This document shows positions 1-5,189 of a stretch of DNA of 5,298 bases, in pieces (the stretch's first letter is position 1; each line of letters opens with the position of its first letter). The stretch spans positions 1 to 5,298 of the forward strand of contig JAFDHB010000219.1 of assembly GCA_019308985.1 (NCBI GenBank). Direction: 5' to 3'. The position numbers and the translations under genes are program-made. The DNA comes from Deltaproteobacteria bacterium (GTDB lineage Bacteria; Desulfobacterota; DSM-4660; Desulfatiglandales; HGW-15). The notes below the pieces were generated by a model. It was not told the origin of the DNA, made no database searches, and saw only the letters and a program-made list of their open reading frames with translations.

Positions 1-894
1 GCGAGTGGGCTTATCAACGGAGAATTCATAGAGGGGATCTACCACCAGATCCTAAAGCAGAGCAGGGAGTTGCAAGAACGGGAATACGGGCTCATAGCCT
101 TTCAGGGAGAGCATGGGGCATACGGTGAGGTGGCTGCGAGGGAATGGAATGGAGAGCTGATACCCATCCCCTGTGAGAGTTTCAGCAGGGTCTTTGAAAA
201 CGTTGACAAGGGACTTGCCGATTACGGAATTGTACCTGTCGAGAATACCCTTGGAGGCTCTGTAGAGCAGGTAAACAGGCTCATCATGGACACAGAGTTG
301 CATGTCGTAGGCGCCGTAGACCTTCCCATCAACCTCTGTCTCTTGGCCCTGCCGGAAACAGACCACAGGGAAATACGCAGCGTTTACTCCCATCCCCAGG
401 CCCTGGCCCAGGCAAGAAACTTTCTGAAGAGGAATAGGATCGAGCCCGTCCAGTACTACGACACTGCCGGGGCGGCCAGAATGCTGATGGAAGAACGACC
501 AGGGGGTTCTGCGGCCATTGCCGGCAAGCTCTGTGCCGAGCTCTATGACCTGAAAATCGTCAAGGAAAACATCGAGGACCATGTAAAAAGCCGGACAAGA
601 TTTCTCGTTCTCGCGAAAGACGAGACCAAGGAAGAAGGGCATAAGTGTTCCATAGTTTTTTCCACCGAGCATAAGGCCGGGACCCTTTTCAAGGTCTTGG
701 AGATCTTCGCTAAGGCGGGAATTAATCTCACAAGGATCGAATCCATACCTCATGAGCCGGGCGACTATGCCTTCTTCCTGGATTTCATGGGATCATTAAG
801 GGACGAGAAGATCGCCCATTCCCTTGAAAGGGTGAAGCAAGTCAGTACGGATTTTAAGATCCTGGGGTGCTACAGGGAGAACAAGATGGAATGA
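1..894 (+). CDS. pheA: Bifunctional chorismate mutase/prephenate dehydratase (P-protein), 5' end missing
   Basis: Converts prephenate to phenylpyruvate in cytosolic phenylalanine synthesis; the truncated N-terminus would make prephenate from chorismate. The frame is open from base 1, giving 297 residues. Residues 1-25 resemble the last helix of an AroQ-type chorismate mutase (GEFIEGIYHQILKQSRELQ), so the TTG at 70 is internal, not the start. The dehydratase domain covers about residues 29-205: FQGEHGAY near 34, PVENTLGGSV near 79, SHPQALAQ near 130, and the catalytic TRF motif at 199-201 (bases 595-603). A C-terminal ACT domain (about 215-285) should bind phenylalanine. Its GALV motif reads GTLF and its ESRP motif reads ESIP (bases 739-750), so feedback control may be altered. 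It is first of five collinear aro genes in view. The family and domain assignment is firm; the missing N-terminal extent is inferred. Confidence 0.96.
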   Translation, partial: ASGLINGEFIEGIYHQILKQSRELQEREYGLIAFQGEHGAYGEVAAREWNGELIPIPCESFSRVFENVDKGLADYGIVPVENTLGGSVEQVNRLIMDTELHVVGAVDLPINLCLLALPETDHREIRSVYSHPQALAQARNFLKRNRIEPVQYYDTAGAARMLMEERPGGSAAIAGKLCAELYDLKIVKENIEDHVKSRTRFLVLAKDETKEEGHKCSIVFSTEHKAGTLFKVLEIFAKAGINLTRIESIPHEPGDYAFFLDFMGSLRDEKIAHSLERVKQVSTDFKILGCYRENKME

Positions 895-900
895 AGATAT

Positions 901-943
901 CATTTTAGATGTTTGAAACGGTGAAAAGGCTAAAATGTTACGC
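901..943 (+). repeat. Candidate short insertion between pheA and tyrA, flanked by 10-base direct repeats
   Basis: The sequence ATGAAGATAT occurs at 891-900, overlapping the pheA stop, and again at 944-953, inside the tyrA start region. The 43 bases between begin with CATTTTAG (901-908), whose exact inverted copy CTAAAATG lies at 930-937. They also contain most of a 19-base sequence repeated at 4738-4756. Removing one repeat plus the 43 bases would leave tyrA starting at an ATG that overlaps the pheA stop as ATGA, the same arrangement as aroD/aroE. Insertion with target duplication is inference. A 10-base repeat at this spacing is expected by chance about 0.3 times in a window this size. Confidence 0.35.
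924..942 (+). promoter_or_regulatory. tyrA translation initiation region, copy 1 of a 19-base repeat
   Basis: AAAAGGCTAAAATGTTACG carries a Shine-Dalgarno-like AAGG (926-929) five bases before ATG 935, which favours 935 over the ATG at 944 (14 bases away). The start codon lies inside CTAAAATG, which can pair with CATTTTAG at 901-908. A fold of that kind would hide the start codon while leaving AAAAGG in the loop. The same 19 bases with a single A-to-G change occur at 4738-4756. Confidence 0.45.
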
Positions 944-1723
944 ATGAAGATATTTGTTATGGGCGCAGGACACATGGGTTCCTGGCTTGCGGAAGAGCTG
1001 TGTATCGACAATGAAGTGGCCGTATATGACCTGAACCGGGAAAAGCTGAAACATCTTAGAGGCGCAAAGAGATTTCTTGATCTCCCGGAGGTTTCGGCCT
1101 TCGAGCCTGAACTCGTAGTTAATGCGGTCAGTCCACACAAGACCTTTGACGCGTTTCGCGATCTCCTCCCTTTTCTGCCGGAAAACTGCATCCTTTCTGA
1201 TATAGCATCTGTCAAAACGGCCTTTTTCGACCAATATAAGAGTATTGGAATGAGGTTCGTATCTTCCCATCCTATGTTCGGCCCCACGTTTGCGGACCGT
1301 AAAGACCTTCGGAACGAAAACGCCATTATCATCAGAGAATCCGATGAACAAGGCAAAGATTTTTTCCGAAAGTTTTACCAAGACCTGGGGATAAGGGTTT
1401 ACGAGTACACCTTTGACGAGCACGACAGGAGGATAGCCTATTCTTTGTCCGTACCCTTTGCCTCTTCCATGGTGTTTGCTGCGTGCATGAAGAAGCAGGA
1501 AGCCCCTGGAACCACCTTCAGGAAACACCTGGATATTGCGCGGGGGCTTCTCTCCGAAGACGACCACCTGCTTGCCGAGGTTATGTTCAATCCCTATACC
1601 ATAGAGCAGATAGAAGAAATCAGCTCACGCTTGAGATATCTAACGCACATAATCAGGGCAAGAGACTATGAAGAGATCGAGAAGTTCCTGAATAGATTGA
1701 GAGAAAATATAAGTCAGGACTAG
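935..1723 (+). CDS. tyrA: Prephenate dehydrogenase, monofunctional, short form
   Basis: Oxidatively decarboxylates prephenate (or arogenate) in tyrosine synthesis in the cytosol. The 262 residues start with a Rossmann fold: GAGHMGSW at 10-17 binds the dinucleotide, and Asp32 at the end of the second strand suggests NAD+ preference. SDIASVK (88-94) and SSHPMFGP (110-117) follow; His112 aligns with the catalytic His197 of E. coli TyrA. EHD at 162-164 begins the helical dimerisation domain. The position equivalent to E. coli His257 is Phe175. R196 or R203 may bind prephenate. There is no chorismate mutase domain and no ACT domain, so the protein itself shows no allosteric module. Start 935 has the better ribosome-binding site, but 944 (MKIFVMGAG) fits the fold equally well. 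The gene lies 40 bases after pheA. Arogenate versus prephenate use cannot be decided from sequence. Confidence 0.92.
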   Translation: MLRMKIFVMGAGHMGSWLAEELCIDNEVAVYDLNREKLKHLRGAKRFLDLPEVSAFEPELVVNAVSPHKTFDAFRDLLPFLPENCILSDIASVKTAFFDQYKSIGMRFVSSHPMFGPTFADRKDLRNENAIIIRESDEQGKDFFRKFYQDLGIRVYEYTFDEHDRRIAYSLSVPFASSMVFAACMKKQEAPGTTFRKHLDIARGLLSEDDHLLAEVMFNPYTIEQIEEISSRLRYLTHIIRARDYEEIEKFLNRLRENISQD

Positions 1724-1806
1724 GCCATGAAGACTTTCATCAAAGGGTTGAACCGGATCCGCTCCTAGCTTATCCCCGGGAATCTTGGCAAGGAGAATTT
1801 GAGACA
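1724..1806 (+). other. tyrA-aroD spacer with aroD ribosome-binding site and a 13-codon mini-ORF
   Basis: This is the widest gap within the operon. AAGGAG at 1790-1795 is a good ribosome-binding site 11 bases before the aroD ATG. A small ORF, ATG 1727 to TAG 1768 (MKTFIKGLNRIRS), begins three bases after the tyrA stop, with AGGA at 1716-1719 in front. It is not rich in Phe, Tyr or Trp, so it does not look like an attenuation leader. Coding status is unproven. I see no terminator-like hairpin here. Confidence 0.4.
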
Positions 1807-2475
1807 ATGATATGCATTCCAATCATGGCAAGAAATACGGACGAGGCCATAAGGATGACCATCAGAGCGACAGGGCTTGCTGATATCATTGAATTCAGGC
1901 TGGATGCAATGGAATCCTTTGACCTCGAAAGAATGATTAGAACTACTATCAGGCCCGTCATTGTCACCTACCGTTCAAACAAAGAGGGTGGAAAGGGGAT
2001 AGAAAACTATGAACTGCAAACAAGACACCTTTTGGAGGCAATTTCCCTTGGTGCCCATTACGTGGACATGGAGTATAGCATGCCACCCCAACTCAGGGAG
2101 AGAATCCTCCTGAACAGAGGCAATACCATGGTCATTGTGTCCGCGCACTTGATTCATGGGACCCCTCCCCTGGGGGTGCTCGAAGACACCCTCAAGAGAT
2201 TGGCGGCAACGGGCGCAAACATCGTAAAAATCGTGACCATGGCAAGAAGACCCGAGGATAATCTCAGGATACTGGACCTCGTATCGTCAGCAAAGGACCT
2301 TGGTATCAAGGTGATAGCCTTTTGCATGGGTCCCCTGGGCCGCATCAGCAGGGTAGCCTCCCCCTTGCTCGGAAGTTACCTCACCTTTGCCTCCCTTGAA
2401 GAGGGTTTGGAGTCAGCGGACGGACAGATCTCTGCCCGGGAAATGAAGAGAATGATGGAGATGCTTTCTGCATGA
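1807..2475 (+). CDS. aroD: 3-dehydroquinate dehydratase, type I
   Basis: Dehydrates 3-dehydroquinate to 3-dehydroshikimate, the third shikimate-pathway step, through a Schiff base on lysine. The 222 residues are slightly short for the type I (beta/alpha)8-barrel family. Expected active-site residues are present: EFRLD at 29-33, TYR at 54-56 then KEGG at 59-62, DME at 87-89, His114 in VSAH (equivalent to E. coli His143), Lys141 in NIVKIVTMA (equivalent to Lys170), and Arg182 in GRISR. The C-terminal lid loop, usually SAPGQ, reads SADGQ at 203-207, so Ser and Gln are kept but Pro is Asp. Start 1807 follows AAGGAG. Its stop overlaps the aroE start as ATGA, implying translational coupling. The enzyme type is clear; type II dehydroquinases are unrelated small proteins and do not match. 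Confidence 0.95.
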   Translation: MICIPIMARNTDEAIRMTIRATGLADIIEFRLDAMESFDLERMIRTTIRPVIVTYRSNKEGGKGIENYELQTRHLLEAISLGAHYVDMEYSMPPQLRERILLNRGNTMVIVSAHLIHGTPPLGVLEDTLKRLAATGANIVKIVTMARRPEDNLRILDLVSSAKDLGIKVIAFCMGPLGRISRVASPLLGSYLTFASLEEGLESADGQISAREMKRMMEMLSA

Positions 2476-3299
2476 ATATTGATTCCTCAACCAGCCTCTA
2501 TGGTGTTGCCGGCTACCCCTTGTCCCATACCCTTGGGCCTGCCATGCATAACGCGGCTTTTTCCCATTCGGGCATCAACGCAGTCTACCTGGCCTTTGAG
2601 GCCCGGGATATTGAGGGATGTATCTGTGCCGTGAAGGCCCTGGACATAAAGGGGATGAGTATTACAATCCCCCATAAGGTTTCCGTCCTGGGACTCATAG
2701 ACGAAGTTGATGATCTCGCACAGAAGATCGGCGCAGTAAACACCATAGTCAACAGGAATGGATATCTTGTCGGGTACAACACCGACGCTTTCGGGGCCCT
2801 CAAGGCCCTGGAGGCAAAAACAAGGCTTTCAGGCAAGAGGTGCCTGATCATCGGTGCCGGAGGGGCTGCAAGGGCCATTGGTTTCGCACTCAAGGGACGG
2901 GGGACCCACCTGACCATCGCAAACCGAACCAAAGATCGAGGAGAAAAACTAGCCTCCGACCTGGAGGGCGAGTTTATTCCCCTGGCGAAGATGCATGGAG
3001 TTGAAGCAGAGATACTGGTTCAGACTACCCCGTTGGGGATGTATCCGCGGGGTGATCAAAGCGCCGTGTCCCCTGGGGCGCTCAAGGCAGGAACCCTGGT
3101 AATGGACGTCATATATAATCCCCTCGAGACTAAACTCCTGAAAGATGCAAAGGCAAGGGGATGTACGACGATCAGCGGCCTAGAGATGTTCCTTTATCAA
3201 GGGGCTGAGCAGTTCAAGCTTTGGACCGGCTTAGAGGCCCCTTTCCCGATCATGAAAAGGGCCGTGCTGAGTGCCCTGGGAGAAAGAGATGTCGCCTAG
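2472..3299 (+). CDS. aroE: Shikimate 5-dehydrogenase
   Basis: Reduces 3-dehydroshikimate to shikimate, probably with NADPH, directly after AroD. The 275 residues match the family's usual length. The substrate domain has GYPLSHTLGPAMHN at 14-27, TIPHK at 65-69 with catalytic Lys69, GAVNT at 87-91, and NTD at 103-105 with catalytic Asp105. The nucleotide domain has GAGGAA (128-133) and NRT (151-153), the latter typical of NADP binding. The C-terminus carries TTPLGMYP, IYNPLET and GLEMFLYQGAEQF with Gln243. Unusually, the two shikimate-carboxylate serines (E. coli Ser14 and Ser16) are Thr20 and Gly22. The start overlaps the aroD stop by four bases, and the 3' end overlaps aroA by 11. Family assignment is firm. 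A quinate/shikimate variant is possible, but the aro operon context argues for biosynthesis. Confidence 0.95.
   Translation: MNIDSSTSLYGVAGYPLSHTLGPAMHNAAFSHSGINAVYLAFEARDIEGCICAVKALDIKGMSITIPHKVSVLGLIDEVDDLAQKIGAVNTIVNRNGYLVGYNTDAFGALKALEAKTRLSGKRCLIIGAGGAARAIGFALKGRGTHLTIANRTKDRGEKLASDLEGEFIPLAKMHGVEAEILVQTTPLGMYPRGDQSAVSPGALKAGTLVMDVIYNPLETKLLKDAKARGCTTISGLEMFLYQGAEQFKLWTGLEAPFPIMKRAVLSALGERDVA
3278..3282 (+). promoter_or_regulatory. aroA ribosome-binding site, inside the aroE 3' end
   Basis: GGGAG at 3278-3282 lies six bases before ATG 3289, which favours this start over the in-frame GTG at 3271. The GTG does have AAAAGG ten bases upstream, so a start six codons longer cannot be excluded. 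Confidence 0.6.
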
Positions 3300-4572
3300 T
3301 AAAGACATAAGGCCTGTTCATGGAAGCATAAAGATTCCAGGTTCAAAGAGCCTCTCACACAGGGTCCTTATTGCGGCGGCCCTGGCATCCGGGGAAAGCA
3401 CCATAGACAACTTGCTGGTGTGCGAAGACACCGTTTTCACCATCAACGCCCTAAAGGAGCTTGGCACAAGGATATCTTTTGAGGGCGAGAGTGCGAGGGT
3501 GTTTGGTACAGGAGCACGCTTCCCCAGAAACAGAGAGAAAAAGGAAATCTTTTTGGGAAACTCGGGGACGGGCTATAGGTTGCTTTTATCCGTGTTTGCT
3601 CTGGCACAGGGAGAATATTTACTCACTGGATCATCCCGTATGAACCAGAGACCTGTGGGCGAGCTGATAACGGCCCTGCGTAATCTGGGGGTTCAAGCTG
3701 TTTATCAAGGAAATGAAGGCTTTCCTCCAGTGCTTATCCGTGCGAGGGGTATCCCTGGGGGACCAGTTGAAATCACGGCCAAGGTAAGCAGTCAATATGT
3801 CTCTTCACTTCTTCTCTCAGGCCCTTGTATGGCTAAGGGTCTTGAGCTCACCGTCTTGGGGGGACAAGTGTCGAGACCATACATTCGGGTCACAATAGAG
3901 GTGATGAAGGAGTTTGGTGTTGAGGTGGAGAGAAAGAGCGTCTCCTGGTATAGGATCCCTCGAGGACAAAGATATGTCCCCAGGAACTACTCTGTAGAAG
4001 GGGACGTGTCTTCTGCATCCTATTTCTGGGCAGCGGCCGCCGTGACAGGAGGAACCGTGACTACCGAAAATATCGCCCCTTTCACGACCTTGCAGGGTGA
4101 CATAGCACTACTGGACATACTCGGAGAAATGGGCTGCACGGTAGTCAAGGAGGCGAACAGGGTGACGATCCACGGGAAACCCCTCCGCGGGGTTGAGGTG
4201 GACATGGGAGGCATCCCCGACATGGTCCCGACCCTTGCGGCCATTGCCCCCTTTGCCGAGGGAAGAACTGTCATAACAAATGTCTCCCATCTAAGACACA
4301 AGGAAAGCGATAGGCTCCAGGCCATAACCACAGAATGGAGGCGCCTCGGCATCCGGGTGGATGAACTGGATGACGGAATTGTAATCCATGGTGGAGAGGG
4401 CCATCTCAGGGGAGCGGCAGTAGACCCTCACAATGACCATAGAATAGCAATGAGCCTCGCTGTTATTTCCCTTATGGCCCCTGGCGTGATAATAAGGCAC
4501 AAGGATTGCGTAAACAAGTCTTTCCCGAGTTTTTGGCAACTCTGGCAACAGTTGGCGCTCAAAGAAATCTGA
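3289..4572 (+). CDS. aroA: 3-phosphoshikimate 1-carboxyvinyltransferase (EPSP synthase)
   Basis: Transfers enolpyruvate from phosphoenolpyruvate to shikimate-3-phosphate, the sixth shikimate-pathway step. The 427 residues are the usual full length and contain both inside-out alpha/beta barrel domains. Visible substrate motifs are PGSKSLSHR (17-25), LGNSGTGYR (89-97), RP at 121-122, SSQY (167-170), GDVSSASY (238-245), IPD with Asp311 (E. coli Asp313), RHKESDRL (336-343), HNDHRIAM (381-388) and NKSFP (409-413). The glyphosate-relevant Gly is retained (Gly93), but its surroundings, TGYRL, resemble class II enzymes more than the E. coli TAMRP. ATG 3289 is chosen for its ribosome-binding site and because it puts the normal short lead before GSIKIPGSK. 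It is the last recognisable gene of the operon; a structured region follows about 90 bases later. Confidence 0.96.
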   Translation: MSPSKDIRPVHGSIKIPGSKSLSHRVLIAAALASGESTIDNLLVCEDTVFTINALKELGTRISFEGESARVFGTGARFPRNREKKEIFLGNSGTGYRLLLSVFALAQGEYLLTGSSRMNQRPVGELITALRNLGVQAVYQGNEGFPPVLIRARGIPGGPVEITAKVSSQYVSSLLLSGPCMAKGLELTVLGGQVSRPYIRVTIEVMKEFGVEVERKSVSWYRIPRGQRYVPRNYSVEGDVSSASYFWAAAAVTGGTVTTENIAPFTTLQGDIALLDILGEMGCTVVKEANRVTIHGKPLRGVEVDMGGIPDMVPTLAAIAPFAEGRTVITNVSHLRHKESDRLQAITTEWRRLGIRVDELDDGIVIHGGEGHLRGAAVDPHNDHRIAMSLAVISLMAPGVIIRHKDCVNKSFPSFWQLWQQLALKEI

Positions 4573-4659
4573 ATCGTATGCGGCGCATCAACCCAAGCAA
4601 AGCAATTCGGGCTGTCGGGCTCCTGCCTTCGATTCAATATCATGGGGGGTAATGCCGCA
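4573..4659. other. aroA 3' untranslated region, no gene seen
   Basis: I see no coding potential in these 87 bases. TGAATCG at 4570-4576, which includes the aroA stop, has an inverted copy CGATTCA at 4630-4636. A small palindrome ATGCG-G-CGCAT lies at 4578-4588. Neither is followed by a T-run, so neither is called a terminator. Confidence 0.4.
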
Positions 4660-4712
4660 GGGTACGGGAGCCTTCAGGCCCCTGCAGTGGGAGCGTAAAC
4701 GCTCCCCTACCC
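4660..4712. repeat. REPIN-like inverted pair of short hairpins
   Basis: The left half (4660-4682) and the reverse complement of the right half (4690-4712) match at 18 of 23 positions, around a centre that includes CTGCAG. Each half starts GGGTA(C/G)GGGAGC and folds on itself: GGGAGCC-TTCA-GGC(C)CC on the left, and GGGAGCG-TAAA-CGCTCCC (4689-4706, seven pairs) on the right. The loop-closing pair is C-G in the left half and G-C in the right half counterpart, so both halves keep the stem while differing in sequence. On the minus strand the right half reads GTAG followed by a hairpin, the form typical of REP elements mobilised by RAYT transposases. No RAYT gene is in the window. Confidence 0.55.
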
Positions 4713-4722
4713 GAGATTTTTT
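4689..4722 (+). terminator. Possible rho-independent terminator of the aro operon
   Basis: A seven-pair GC-rich stem (4689-4695 with 4700-4706, loop TAAA) is followed by TTTTTT at 4717-4722. Ten bases separate stem and T-run, which is more than a canonical terminator allows. A longer alternative stem, 4660-4670 with 4702-4712 (10 of 11 pairs), ends four bases before the T-run and would suit termination better. The hairpins may serve termination as a side effect of the repeat. Confidence 0.35.
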
Positions 4723-4737
4723 CCAACGAACCGCTTC

Positions 4738-4756
4738 AAAAGGCTAAAGTGTTACG
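4738..4756 (+). repeat. Second copy of the 19-base tyrA-start sequence
   Basis: AAAAGGCTAAAGTGTTACG differs from 924-942 by one base, which changes the ATG of tyrA to GTG. The GTG at 4749 opens only an 18-codon frame ending TAA 4803-4805, with no recognisable product. The inverted arm found at the first copy (901-908) has no partner here. Confidence 0.5.
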
Positions 4757-4827
4757 TCAAGGAAAATGCGCACCCTTTTTATTGCCCCAACCATCTGAAC
4801 GCTAAGGGAACACAGGAGGGTTTCATC

Positions 4828-4935
4828 TTGGATATTTATCCGCGCACCCTTCCTGAACAAACCCTGAATTTCACTCATACCTGGGGCCTGGGCGGCATGG
4901 CCGTTTTACTCGTGGGGAGAAGGGGGAGCCCATGA
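4828..4935 (+). pseudogene. Fragment resembling the N-terminus of a respiratory cytochrome b
   Basis: A TTG at 4828 lies seven bases after AGGAGGG (4814-4820) and opens 35 codons to TGA 4933-4935. The first 28 residues (to 4911), including YPRTLPEQTLNFTHTWGLGG, resemble the segment before the first membrane helix of cytochrome b/b6-type subunits seen in Desulfobacterota respiratory complexes. The match stops just where that helix should begin; the next residues, VGRRGSP, are polar and unrelated. No heme-ligand histidine pairs are present, so the fragment cannot be a functional cytochrome. Its stop overlaps the next ORF's start as ATGA. The retained ribosome-binding site suggests it is the original 5' end of a gene that lost the rest. 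The identification rests on memory of the family pattern, not on a search. Confidence 0.45.
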
Positions 4936-5189
4936 AGTCCGCCGATGGTAAGATCTTTTTTGATGTGGGCACGGGTGCTGAGTGCGTGCTGTGCCACATG
5001 CCGGGGCGCTATTACATGGGCATTGACTACCGGCCGGACCACAGTTTCCGGGTGCCAAGGCCGCATTTGAGCAAATCTCGCGTGCTTCTCGTGCCCGCCT
5101 CTGCATCGAACCGCTGCGGAAAAGCTCAGAAGGGCCACCCATTCATCACGCTAGGTGGCGAGGTAGGAATTGTTTTCTCTGATCTTTGA
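4932..5189 (+). pseudogene. Remnant of a multiheme c-type cytochrome (doubled CXXCH/TPR type)
   Basis: The 85-residue frame contains one heme-attachment motif, CVLCH at 18-22, inside FDVGTGAECVLCHMPGRYYM, followed by GIDYRPDHSFRVPRPHLS (30-47). That order (CXXCHMP, YM, DHSFR, PRP.LS) is characteristic of a multiheme cytochrome family in which PNACNxCH normally follows. Here the corresponding stretch appears as SASNRCG (57-63, bases 5100-5120), so a first Cys and the His of a second CXXCH seem to have been lost. There is no signal peptide for the periplasmic export that heme attachment requires, and the protein is far shorter than the family. After residue 63 I recognise nothing. It abuts the cytochrome b fragment, and its stop codon touches the MITE-like repeat. 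The open frame may be called a small protein by annotators; I read it as decay. Confidence 0.6.

Noticed and set aside
70..72. TTG as the start of a stand-alone prephenate dehydratase
   Set aside because: The frame stays open to base 1 and the upstream residues look like the end of a chorismate mutase domain, so a fused P-protein is more likely.
52..753. Long minus-strand open frame (233 codons)
   Set aside because: It lies entirely opposite pheA, whose frame carries all family motifs. The minus-strand translation shows no recognisable domain.
796..1567. Minus-strand open frames of 186 and 209 codons opposite tyrA
   Set aside because: They are antisense to a well-supported gene and encode low-complexity, motif-free translations.
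4768..4851. Direct repeat GCGCACCCTT at 4768-4777 and 4842-4851
   Set aside because: Ten-base repeats at this spacing are expected at about 0.4 per window by chance, and no element boundary coincides with it.
4875..5142. Minus-strand open frames opposite the cytochrome remnant
   Set aside because: The plus strand shows a CXXCH motif in a family context; the minus-strand frames have no motif and no convincing start.
5134..5180. Inverted repeat GCCACC/GGTGGC followed by a T-rich stretch
   Set aside because: Only six pairs with a 14-base loop, and the T-rich stretch is interrupted and ten or more bases away. Too weak for a terminator.
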